Assembly (NCBI GenBank): GCA_018240465.1
Contig: JAFEFS010000089.1
Span: 46,097-110,096 of the forward strand
Origin: Pseudomonadota bacterium
GTDB lineage: Bacteria; Pseudomonadota; Gammaproteobacteria; Xanthomonadales; Rhodanobacteraceae
DNA length: 64,000 nucleotides
Direction: 5' to 3'
This document shows positions 48,573 through 57,345 of this stretch, piece by piece. Positions within the stretch are counted from its first letter, which is position 1. Every line of letters begins with the position of its first letter. The notes under the pieces were generated by a model. The model saw nothing but the letters and a program-made list of their open reading frames with translations. It was not told the origin of the DNA and ran no database searches. The translations under genes were made by a program, and so were the position numbers.

Positions 48573-50456
48573 TCAGACCGGCGGCAGGGCTACGGACGGA
48601 GTTTGACGACGGACGTCAGCCGCCCCCGCCTGCGCGTGGTCGGCAACCCGGTCCACCGCGGCGCGCAGGACCTGAAGGAAGTGCTCCTGCGCGTGGAAAG
48701 GCCGGATCGTATGGTCGGCATGGTAGACGCGGTGGACGCGAATGCTCGGATCCAGCTTTTTGAACCCGGCACCGAAGTGGCGTTCGAGGAAGTCGACCGA
48801 CTGGTCCCCGTCACTGAGGAAAATGTCGATAGCAGTCGGCCGCTTGGCGAGGTCGTTGTAACCACGCACCACGTAGTCTTCTTCGGCGGTTTTGACGGGA
48901 CGTTTGATCAACCCACCCAGCTTGCGCCACGGCGCCGACAGGAAAGCACCGCCCTTGAACGCCGCCTTGATGTTCGGCGGCAGTTTGCCTTTGAGCAATT
49001 TGCGGAACGACTCCGGGTTGAGCCATAGATCGGTACGCCGCGCGAACTTCAGCAGTTGCTGGAACAGCGCGTTGTCGTCGTCCGCCGGGTCGTGCCGGAG
49101 CTGCAGAAGGTTGAGCAGCACGATCGCACGGACATCGGTGCGGCGCGTGGCGATCTGGTACGACGCCGTGGCCCCGGAGCAGATACCGGTCATCAGGAAC
49201 TGTTGCGCACCTTGCGCCGTCGCGATCCCCATGACGTTCTCGATATCGTCGTAGATATGCTCCTGGTAGTACTCCTCGTTGGGCATGAGCCCGTTGCCCT
49301 CGCCGTCGCTGTCGCCAACGCTGCGGCCGTCCAGGCGCAGGGAGGCGAACCCCTTCAGCGCCAACTCGCGTGCGATGCGCACCCAGATGCGGTTCGGGCC
49401 GATGTGGCGGACCGCCCGCCCGGTGAGCAGGATGAGCCACGTCGGATTGACAGGTTGCGCGGCTGGACGAGTCTCGATCGAGAACAACAACCCGCCTTCG
49501 CCCTGCTTGTAGCGAACGGTTTCTTCGATGAGTTTGTCCGGGCCAAGACGCGTCGATGCACCGTCGGGAAGCGCACCATCGATCCCGGCGCTGCTCGGCA
49601 CATACGGCGCGCGCTCGACCACGTCCTTGGCAAGCCAGTCGCGCATGAGCGCGAACACCTCGAGCGGGGCGACCGACAGGTGCGGCTGGTCAAACATCTT
49701 GGTAAAACCGTCGCGCTGCTCAAACGTAGCGCTGAGCCCGCGCACTTCCAGCGGCGCCACCATCGTCTTCTCGTCGCCTGTCATGGTGCGCGTAACGACC
49801 AGAGTTTCAGGCCGCAGGCGCCCGGCCGGCCAGGCGCCGACCGGCGCGGATCGCAGATCGAACGCCGACAACTGGTCGGCGAGCTTCGCGGTCAGGGGAA
49901 ATCCCGCGATCTGCTCGACGCCCGGCGGATCCGGCGGTGGCTTGGGCGCATCGGGATCCCGGGTGACGCTCGCCCGTGCGGCGATGGCCTGGTAGGCGCG
50001 CTGTTCGCGCACCCAGGCGCGCGCGCGCGCCGGTACGCCCCAGAGAATGAGCTTGTCGACCTCGACTCCGTCATCGAGAGCACCAAGCGCGACGGCGCCG
50101 CCGAGCCCAACACCGATGATCGCAGTCCGCGTACAACCGGTCTCGCGGCGCGCAGCGACCACTGCGGCGGCAACGGCAGCCCTCCACGCCGACAACTCCA
50201 TCTCGCCGTCGGAATCACCGGTACCGGGGAAATCGAAGCGCAACGCGGCGATGCCGCTCGAGGACAGGCAATCGGCCAAGATACGCAGGCCACGGTGGCC
50301 GCAGATGTTGTCGTAGCCGAACGGAGTCGGACAAATCACCGCGCACAGGTCTACCGCAGCACCCCGCGGAGTGTGCATATGCCCCAGCAGCGAGAGCTCC
50401 TCGCCAAACCAGAATGCCCGAAGATGCCGTCCATCGCTCACGCTCATTGTGGCCAT
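48573..50456 (-). CDS. Tandem alpha/beta hydrolase protein
   Basis: The 627-residue protein is two alpha/beta hydrolase domains in one chain. The first (residues ~15-275) has RFDFPGTGDSDGE, but its nucleophile elbow reads GVGLGG, so residue 117 is Gly where a Ser is expected. The second (residues ~320-610) has RLDGRSVGDSDGEGN and an elbow GICSGA with Cys426 at the nucleophile position. An acidic residue follows in LSDGDQSVDF, and the His in YHADHTIRPFH. Cys elbows occur in exosortase-A-associated hydrolases of exopolysaccharide loci, to which this is probably related (inference). No signal peptide is seen. It is divergent from the first beta-helix gene. Confidence 0.75.
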   Translation of the reverse strand: MATMSVSDGRHLRAFWFGEELSLLGHMHTPRGAAVDLCAVICPTPFGYDNICGHRGLRILADCLSSSGIAALRFDFPGTGDSDGEMELSAWRAAVAAAVVAARRETGCTRTAIIGVGLGGAVALGALDDGVEVDKLILWGVPARARAWVREQRAYQAIAARASVTRDPDAPKPPPDPPGVEQIAGFPLTAKLADQLSAFDLRSAPVGAWPAGRLRPETLVVTRTMTGDEKTMVAPLEVRGLSATFEQRDGFTKMFDQPHLSVAPLEVFALMRDWLAKDVVERAPYVPSSAGIDGALPDGASTRLGPDKLIEETVRYKQGEGGLLFSIETRPAAQPVNPTWLILLTGRAVRHIGPNRIWVRIARELALKGFASLRLDGRSVGDSDGEGNGLMPNEEYYQEHIYDDIENVMGIATAQGAQQFLMTGICSGATASYQIATRRTDVRAIVLLNLLQLRHDPADDDNALFQQLLKFARRTDLWLNPESFRKLLKGKLPPNIKAAFKGGAFLSAPWRKLGGLIKRPVKTAEEDYVVRGYNDLAKRPTAIDIFLSDGDQSVDFLERHFGAGFKKLDPSIRVHRVYHADHTIRPFHAQEHFLQVLRAAVDRVADHAQAGAADVRRQTPSVALPPV

Positions 50457-50799
50457 AGCCTAGGGGCGCCACCGTCGCGAGGTCAAGCCTGCCGGGCGCT
50501 CACGGTCCGGCACCCGCAGCACGCAATCCGGGAATTTCCGACAGAAATCGAACAAAACGTCGACTCCGTCAAATAATCCGATTCGCACCTAACCCGATAT
50601 TAACGCAGATGGCATTATGCGCCACTATAATGATCTGGTTCACAAAAACAGCGTGGCGCTCGAGGTTCTCTACCTAAGGAATGGTGAAAACGTACACGCA
50701 GCTATTGTGAATGTCATCAGGGGGTTTTTGCAAAACGACAGCAACTCGTCGCCGGGCGTGTTGTGCGTTTTTTTTGATACCGGACTAATTTTAACCCTC
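50457..50799. other. 343-bp AT-rich promoter region ahead of the beta-helix gene
   Basis: The region is clearly richer in A and T than its surroundings. A perfect TATAAT hexamer at 50626-50631 has a weak upstream partner (TAACGC at 50601-50606), and a T-tract lies at 50769-50776. In-frame extension of the beta-helix gene upstream to 50617 is possible, but it would bury the signal peptide, so I treat it as non-coding leader. Confidence 0.5.
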
Positions 50800-53700
50800 A
50801 TGATGATACGCAAAATTCTTTCTGCTTTAGTATTTCTTCTCGCCTCTACATGCGCATACACCGCGCCCATCGGCAACACGACCTTTCCATGGCCGGTGTT
50901 TGATGGCAGCGTGCCCGATACACCAGTGGCGTCGGCTGGACACAACACCTGGTATGTCGACGCCAACGCCGGCAACGACAACCAGGCCGGTACCAGCTTC
51001 GCCACTGCCAAGAAGACGATCGGCGCGGCACTGAGTATCCCAAGCCTCGCCGCGGGCGACACGATCCTTCTCGGCGGCGGTGTCTACCGCGAGTATCCGG
51101 CGTGGGGCAACGCCCCCGGCGGCAAGGCGGGCGCGCCACTGACCATCGGCTCGTATGGCCGCGGTACGGGCCGCCCGGTCATCGACGGCGGGCTCAAACC
51201 GGCGACGTGGACCAAGTACACCGGTGCGGGCCAGTCCACCGTGTGGCAGACCTCGACGGCGGGGTTTTCGCAGATCAGCGGCAACGCGCCGGTGCTCGGC
51301 ATCTATGTCAACAACGGCACTGCCGAAAGCGCGCTGCGCGAGGTCATCCACGGTCAGGTCAGCAAGTACGCAAGTGACCCGCTGCCGCCCAACCAGACCC
51401 AGGCGAACATCACCAACAACAGCAACAACTGGTACTTCGACGCCGCGGGGAAGACGCTCTACGCCGACTTCGGCGGAACGCTGGGCGCCGGCGATCCCAA
51501 CCAGGCCGACGTGTCGATCCTGTGGAACAGCCACCGCAGCGGCAACAGCCAGCTCCTCATCTACCTCGACAGCAGTCACGGCTACTACAACTTCGTCGGG
51601 TTGGGCATCCGCGCCAGTTCGTGGACGGGGGCTTACATCGAGTCGTCGGGCAACACGTTCGATCATTGTGACATCAAGTTCAACGGTGGAGCGTCTGTGG
51701 TCTTCTCGACCCCGAGTGCTGCCACGCAGGCGGCGAGCAGCAATGTGGTCACGCAGAGCCGCATCTGGATGAACGTGCTGGACAACTGGCCGCGCTTCAA
51801 CAACGGCAATACCGGCGGCGGCTGGCCGGCCGGAATCTCATGGGTGGCCCAGAGCAACGCGCTCGTTCAGGGCAACCTGATCTACCAGAACGGCGGCGAA
51901 GGCATCATCTTCTACGGCACCACGTCCAAGAACTTCACCAGCCAGAACAACGTGATGCAACAGAACGTCATCTTCGACAACTTCTCGGTCAACGTGTACC
52001 TCGACAACACTACCAACGCGACGGTGCAGCAGAACTTCGTGTTCGACCACCCGCGCGACGAGACGCAGACGTTTCCCAGGCTCCTCGAAGCGTCGTCGGG
52101 CTACGCGACCGATTTCGGCAGGCGCTTGACGCCGATCAATCTGAGCCTCGCCGACGAGCCCGGCTCGTCGTATGACGGCAAGTCGCACCTCGCGAACATC
52201 GCCGTGCTCAACAACATCTTCGCCGGCGGTTCGTTCGGCTTCGTCGACTATGGCGACAGCGGCGCCCAGACGAGCCACGGGCTCAAAAACGTCACCATCG
52301 CCAACAACACCTGGGTGGTCGGCGCCAATCAGCCGTCGGGAATATCGCCGTTCGGCTGGAAGCATACGGGGACGCAGTCCGGCGGAGCCGACCCAAGTAG
52401 CAACAGCGTGTTCGAGAACAACATCATCATCACCGCCGACACCTCGCAGGACTTTGCGCAGATGCTGACCCCGCCGGTGTCGGGGGTCGCGGTCGACTAC
52501 AACGTCTACGGCGGGCCAGGCATGTGGATGGTGGGCAACAATCGCCGCAATTTCGCGGGCTGGCAGGGAGCGCAGAGTGGCTGGGACGTGCACAGCGTAA
52601 ATCCGGCGGACGCCGGGCTCGCCGATATCACCGAGTTCAGCCGCACTGCGGCCGACCAGTTGGTCTACGACTGGACCAAGGCACGACCGGTGACAGGCTC
52701 GCCGACGGTCGGCACGGGAACCGGTGCGCCCAATGCGCAGACCGACTTCTCCGGCGCCGTGCGCGGCGACGGTGGCAAGACCATAGGCGCGCTCGTATCC
52801 ACGGGTGGCGGTGGCGGTGGCGGTGGCGGCAAGGTTGCTTCATCGGTGGCGCTCAACGTTTCGCCCAATCCGGCAACGAGCGGGCAATCGGTGACGATGA
52901 CGGCGACCATCAGCAGCAGCGGAACGACGCCGACCGGCACAGTCACCTTTGTCGACGGCAGCACCACGCTCAAGACGTCGACACTGAGCGGCGGCGTTGC
53001 GAGCTTCAGTACGTCTTCCTTGGCCGTTGGCACGCACAACATCTCGGCCAGTTACAGCGGAAGCGGCACGATCGCTGCGAGTACGAGCACGGTCACAGGC
53101 CTCGTCGTCAACGCGTCCACCACGACGAAGGCCACGAGCGCCACCGCCCTGTCGGTGACGCCCAACCCGGCGACAAGCGGGCAGGCGGTAGCCATGACGG
53201 CGACCATCAGCAGCAGCGGAACGACGCCAACGGGTATCGTCACATTCACTGCCGACGGCGTGACGCTTGCGACAGCATCGCTTGCGTCCGGAGCCGCTAC
53301 CTACAGCACGACGACCCTGGGCGTCGGAACCCATATCCTGACAGCGACATATTCCGGAGATGCCGGCAACACCGGCTCTACGTCGCCGTCGGCGTCTGTC
53401 GTGATCAACTCGTCTACGACTGCGCCTGCCTCGATCAACCTGAACCAGTTCGGCCTCACCGGCACGTGGTACCAACCGACAACCAGCGGACAGGGATTGT
53501 ACCTGCAGGTTTTCCCCGATAACCGCGGCAGCGGTCTGGGTACTCTTTTTGCCGGTTGGTATACCTTCGATGCGGGATCGGCCGGTGGCGAAGAAAAGCA
53601 GCGGTGGTATACGCTTCAAGGCAATGTGGATGGCACGACTACAACAGCGGCGCTTGGAATCTACACTGCGGTAGGCGGCAACTTCGATGCGCCGCCCAAG

Positions 53701-54282
53701 GCCACCGGGAGCCGCGTCGGCGATGCGGCGATCCAGTTCAGCGACTGTACCCATGCCACATTGGCCTATTCCTTTACCGACGGCAGTGGCCGCACGGGCT
53801 CGATATCGCTTGTGCGCCTGGACAGCAACGTGACCTGCGTGGCATCTGGAACAACTCCGCCTCCGCCGGACTACGCGCTGTCCGGATCATGGTACAACCC
53901 GGATACGAGTGGGCAGGGGTTGTTCCTCGTCGTCAATCCGACTCAGCGCAAGCTGCTTGCCGGGTGGTACACATTCGCACCCAACGGTGCCGCGATCGGC
54001 GGTGCCGCGTCGCAACGTTGGTACACCTTGCAGCTGGACGACTACACCGTCGGCTCGAACATGTTCAGAAATATTCCGATCTATACCGCCACCGGCGGCG
54101 TGTTCAACTCCACGCAACCCAAGGCGACGGGGTCCGGCCCGATCGGAACCGCCGGCATCATGTTTCAAAACTGCACGTCCGCAGTCCTCACCTATGCGAT
54201 CAGCGGCGGAAGCAATGCCGGAAAGACCGGCAGCATCGCGCTGACGAGACTGGGTGGACCCGCTCCGGGGTGCGCGCTGTAA
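50800..54282 (+). CDS. Secreted parallel beta-helix protein with Ig-like and WY-repeat domains
   Basis: The 1160-residue protein starts with a signal peptide (MMIRKILSALVFLLASTCAY). A right-handed beta-helix domain (residues ~45-660) follows, beginning NTWYVDANAGNDNQAGTSFA and rich in N-x-I/V rungs. A glycine linker (~668-678) leads to two bacterial Ig-like domains (~680 and ~782), then two copies of a module starting GTWYQPTTSGQGLYLQVFPD (~888) and GSWYNPDTSGQGLFLVVNPT (~1029). The helix domain resembles polysaccharide lyases/epimerases; the terminal module recurs in xanthomonad secreted proteins. A glycan-modifying or structural role outside the cell is inferred. It is homologous to the protein at 57346. 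Confidence 0.82.
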   Translation: MMIRKILSALVFLLASTCAYTAPIGNTTFPWPVFDGSVPDTPVASAGHNTWYVDANAGNDNQAGTSFATAKKTIGAALSIPSLAAGDTILLGGGVYREYPAWGNAPGGKAGAPLTIGSYGRGTGRPVIDGGLKPATWTKYTGAGQSTVWQTSTAGFSQISGNAPVLGIYVNNGTAESALREVIHGQVSKYASDPLPPNQTQANITNNSNNWYFDAAGKTLYADFGGTLGAGDPNQADVSILWNSHRSGNSQLLIYLDSSHGYYNFVGLGIRASSWTGAYIESSGNTFDHCDIKFNGGASVVFSTPSAATQAASSNVVTQSRIWMNVLDNWPRFNNGNTGGGWPAGISWVAQSNALVQGNLIYQNGGEGIIFYGTTSKNFTSQNNVMQQNVIFDNFSVNVYLDNTTNATVQQNFVFDHPRDETQTFPRLLEASSGYATDFGRRLTPINLSLADEPGSSYDGKSHLANIAVLNNIFAGGSFGFVDYGDSGAQTSHGLKNVTIANNTWVVGANQPSGISPFGWKHTGTQSGGADPSSNSVFENNIIITADTSQDFAQMLTPPVSGVAVDYNVYGGPGMWMVGNNRRNFAGWQGAQSGWDVHSVNPADAGLADITEFSRTAADQLVYDWTKARPVTGSPTVGTGTGAPNAQTDFSGAVRGDGGKTIGALVSTGGGGGGGGGKVASSVALNVSPNPATSGQSVTMTATISSSGTTPTGTVTFVDGSTTLKTSTLSGGVASFSTSSLAVGTHNISASYSGSGTIAASTSTVTGLVVNASTTTKATSATALSVTPNPATSGQAVAMTATISSSGTTPTGIVTFTADGVTLATASLASGAATYSTTTLGVGTHILTATYSGDAGNTGSTSPSASVVINSSTTAPASINLNQFGLTGTWYQPTTSGQGLYLQVFPDNRGSGLGTLFAGWYTFDAGSAGGEEKQRWYTLQGNVDGTTTTAALGIYTAVGGNFDAPPKATGSRVGDAAIQFSDCTHATLAYSFTDGSGRTGSISLVRLDSNVTCVASGTTPPPPDYALSGSWYNPDTSGQGLFLVVNPTQRKLLAGWYTFAPNGAAIGGAASQRWYTLQLDDYTVGSNMFRNIPIYTATGGVFNSTQPKATGSGPIGTAGIMFQNCTSAVLTYAISGGSNAGKTGSIALTRLGGPAPGCAL
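52897..53228 (+). repeat. Direct repeat within the Ig-like domains
   Basis: A 35-base stretch is identical at 52897-52931 and 53194-53228, at equivalent positions of the two Ig-like domains, with similar flanks. A short GGTGGC repeat encoding the Gly linker precedes them at ~52804-52830. These mark domain duplication or gene conversion. Confidence 0.75.
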
Positions 54283-54553
54283 CCTGCGCCGTGGCCGAGA
54301 GCCGTCGCCAGCGGGCGATGGCTTCGGCCACGGGCATCGAACGATCGCCGGACTGCCGTCCCGCGAGTACGATCCCGAACGTCTTTCCGCCTCCGGCATT
54401 CGCGCCGATGATCGCACCGATGCCGCACAATCTCTCGCACCCAGCCCGTTGCGCAGATGCCGTCGCGCGAAACGATTCGGTGCAAATCAGTCGGTTCTGA
54501 GCGCGACCAAAGAACCAAACTTTCGCATCAAGGACCCCCACATCCAACCCGCT

Positions 54554-55771
54554 TCACGCGGAAATGTATGCCGGGCCACGAAGCCGGTGCTGCTCGAGGC
54601 CCCGGGAGATCTTCGAAGCAGCCGTTTCCGAAGGCCGGTTGAATTTGGCTTTGAAACGGCGCTTGAGCGCCGGCAGCCAGTTCCGGCGCAAATGGTAGAC
54701 GAACGCACCGGGGCGCATTCTCAACGCGTGCACGAACACGGTCTCGCGTTTGCCGGTCGCCAATTCATCCTTGTAGCGATGCTCGCCGCGCAGAAAATCC
54801 AGTACCGCGTGGCCCTCGCCAATGGCGTGCTCGATGATGTAGCCGAGCAGAACCTGACCCGGTTTCAGATCCGCATGGTCGGGATCGAAGCCGCTCTGCA
54901 TCAGATACACGCTGTCGCGGAACCGGTAGAAATAGAACATCGCGACGATCTTGCCGCCAATTTCCAGGCAATACAGGCGCAACCGATCGCGAGCGAGGCA
55001 CGCAGCCATCACCGCGTGGTGAAACTCGATGTACTCGGGTGAGGAAAACCCATGGCTCTCTCCGGACGCTGTCCAGCGCTTGCGGTGCAGGTATGCGAGC
55101 CGATCGACGCCCGCATCGAGCGTGGCCGCGTCGTCCCAGACGAAAAAGCGTGCGTCGGGATGCGTGGCGACGAGCTTCTTGCGGATGCTGCGCACCCGAT
55201 AGCGGCGGTCGCGGTGCAACGAAGCGAGCCAGTCGTCCCAACTCGACGGCAGCCGCATGAAAGCGATGCTTTCGCTGCGCCCCGTGCGACACGCCAGGCG
55301 CGCTCTGCGTGCAACGGCCTCGATCGCTGCCGTGAACGCGCAGTGCGGATTCATGTCGGTAAGCGCGAGCACGTCCCATCCGGCGAGTTCCGTCACGGCT
55401 CTGGCGAGCGCATGCGCGACGTCGCTTTCTCGACCGCGCATCAGTACCGGGCCGAGGTCGTCCGGAGATGTATCCCCGCCCGTGCCGACAAAACGCAACT
55501 GCCGCACCGGCCAGCCGAGCATGCGCACGCGCTCGATGTACAGCGGCAGGATGCCGACAAGCGCGTCACCATCGAATGCGAGCAGCAGACGCAGTCGCCG
55601 GCCACGTCCGTACATGCGCCACCACAGGTGCTGCCAGTCGAAGGCGCTGAATACACTTGCCGACTGTGCATCGGCGTGCAGACGCTCCCAGCGCTCGCCG
55701 AGACCGGCGAGCACGTCGCTGGATTCGATCACACGCACCTGGATTGCGTCGTCCGGGACGGACCGCATCAT
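54554..55771 (-). CDS. GNAT/FemAB-like N-acyltransferase (CelD/BioF2 family)
   Basis: The 405-residue protein has the double-GNAT architecture of CelD/FemAB-like transferases. N-terminal motifs are VFSAFDWQHLWWRMYGRGRR and LRLLLAFDGDALVGILPLY; the C-terminal GNAT domain has YLHRKRWTASGESHGFSSPE, YCLEIGGKIVAMFYFYRF and ILDFL-like AVLDFLRGEHRYKDELA. Members in exopolysaccharide loci are thought to acylate or aminoacylate glycan or peptide precursors. The ATG at 55771 overlaps the upstream glycosyltransferase stop by four bases (ATGA). A 271-bp gap without recognised genes separates its end from the beta-helix gene. Confidence 0.83.
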   Translation of the reverse strand: MMRSVPDDAIQVRVIESSDVLAGLGERWERLHADAQSASVFSAFDWQHLWWRMYGRGRRLRLLLAFDGDALVGILPLYIERVRMLGWPVRQLRFVGTGGDTSPDDLGPVLMRGRESDVAHALARAVTELAGWDVLALTDMNPHCAFTAAIEAVARRARLACRTGRSESIAFMRLPSSWDDWLASLHRDRRYRVRSIRKKLVATHPDARFFVWDDAATLDAGVDRLAYLHRKRWTASGESHGFSSPEYIEFHHAVMAACLARDRLRLYCLEIGGKIVAMFYFYRFRDSVYLMQSGFDPDHADLKPGQVLLGYIIEHAIGEGHAVLDFLRGEHRYKDELATGKRETVFVHALRMRPGAFVYHLRRNWLPALKRRFKAKFNRPSETAASKISRGLEQHRLRGPAYISA

Positions 55772-57072
55772 GACTTTCCTTCCGCGTTTCCATGCAGGCG
55801 CTCGCGCAACGCGCGCACACGGTCGCGCAACAACAAGCCGCTTCCGAACGGCAGCGAGGCGATCAGAAGCGGCTTCGCAAGTCCTGGCTGCCACGGCCAG
55901 TAGCCGAGCGATTTGAGATAGTGCGAGATCGCCAGCGCCGACTCGCCGCGTTCGAGCCGCTCGGAGGCAACCCAGGCATGGGTTTGCGCCAGCTTGCGCC
56001 GGATCATGTGTTCGGGCAGATCGATCTGCGCGCGATTCTCGCGCACCACCGGCTCGATCGTGCGCAGCAGATTCTCCGCCATGTGAATCCTGTAGCGGCT
56101 CGCCGTGAGCTGATCGGGCAAGCCTTGCTGATAACGGATCGCAGGCAGGTCGAGTAGGCCGACCGGGCCCTCGCGGCAAGTGCGCAGATGGAAATCGTAG
56201 TCCTCGCCGGAATGGCGCAGCGATTCGTTGAAACCGACGACGCGGTCGAGTCGTTCACGGCGCAACACCACAGTCGATGTGTGCACAAGATTGCCCATGA
56301 TCATCTTCGAGAACAGGCAACCGGTGCGCAGACGCGCCGTACCTGTGACCGATGCGAGTTCCGGCGCGATATCGGCGAGCGGCAGCGAACGCTCGAACAT
56401 CTGCTCTTCGGGGAACGATCGATAAGCGTGATACATGTGGCGCAGATAGGCCGGATCGATGATCTTTCCGTCGGCATCGACCATCACCATGTCGGTCCAG
56501 GTCATGCCAAGCGAGCGATCACGCTCCATGCAGCCGACCTGCAATGCCAGTTTCCACGGGAACCAGGTGTCGTCGGAGTCGAGCAGCGCGACGTATTCGC
56601 CGCGCGACTGCGCGAAACCGATGTTGCGCGCACTGGCCGGACCGCCGTTCTGCTTGTACACGTAGCGGACGCGCGCGTCATCGGCATAGTCGCGGGCAAT
56701 CGTTGCGCGGGTGTCGTCGGTGGAACCGTCATCGACCACGATGACCTCGAGCGCAGGGTAGCTCTGCGCGAGCACGCTGCGGAGCGTGCGGCCGATCAAG
56801 TGGGCGCGGTTGAACGTGGGCACGATCACGCTGACGAGCGGCACATTCGCACCTGCGCTCCAGCGGGTCCGAATCGGCTCTTCTGCGAGACGGTCATGCC
56901 CGGTGTCCGATGCGGCGCCGGCGATGGATTCAGTTGTGCTGAACAGCGCCGCGGGCTGTCGCCGCCCCCCTCCGTCTCGCGTGTCCGTTCGAATTCTCTC
57001 GGCAGCCGGCTCGTATGCTTCGTTGCCTTCCTGGTCGGCTTTCACGTCCAACATGCCGCAAATTGCAGTCAT
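55768..57072 (-). CDS. Family 2 glycosyltransferase
   Basis: The 434-residue protein has a GT-A domain starting at residue ~78 (PLVSVIVPTFNRAHLIGRTL). The nucleotide-binding IVVDDGSTDDT and metal-binding LLDSDDTWF (DxD-type) are present, with an acceptor-site-like SGEDYDFHLR around residue 285. An unusual N-terminal extension of ~75 polar residues precedes the catalytic domain. The start at 57072 (GGAG upstream) includes it; a later start at 57054 is possible. It transfers a sugar from a nucleotide donor in surface polysaccharide assembly. It is translationally coupled to the GNAT gene and divergent from the second beta-helix gene. Confidence 0.87.
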   Translation of the reverse strand: MTAICGMLDVKADQEGNEAYEPAAERIRTDTRDGGGRRQPAALFSTTESIAGAASDTGHDRLAEEPIRTRWSAGANVPLVSVIVPTFNRAHLIGRTLRSVLAQSYPALEVIVVDDGSTDDTRATIARDYADDARVRYVYKQNGGPASARNIGFAQSRGEYVALLDSDDTWFPWKLALQVGCMERDRSLGMTWTDMVMVDADGKIIDPAYLRHMYHAYRSFPEEQMFERSLPLADIAPELASVTGTARLRTGCLFSKMIMGNLVHTSTVVLRRERLDRVVGFNESLRHSGEDYDFHLRTCREGPVGLLDLPAIRYQQGLPDQLTASRYRIHMAENLLRTIEPVVRENRAQIDLPEHMIRRKLAQTHAWVASERLERGESALAISHYLKSLGYWPWQPGLAKPLLIASLPFGSGLLLRDRVRALRERLHGNAEGKS

Positions 57073-57345
57073 GGCGGCTCCGCCGACAAGCACGCGGAAC
57101 GGTACGCGCCTGTATCCCGTGGCACCTGGCATGTTCGACCTCCATTGGTGTGCGATGGTCAGGATCATCGACAATCTGGATCCTGCCGCGCGCACGCTGC
57201 TGCATGGCATCATAGCGGAAAACCGCACACTCGACCGGCGATGCAACCGTCCCTGTCGAGCGCCGCGAGTGGTGCACTGGCGCCACCCCATGGTTTTACG
57301 ACGGTAAGCGCGGGATGCAATTCCAGCAACACTTCGGAGTGGCAA

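Noticed and set aside
50617..50799. N-terminal extension of the first beta-helix protein
   Set aside because: It would put 61 residues ahead of a clear signal peptide and cross an AT-rich promoter-like region.
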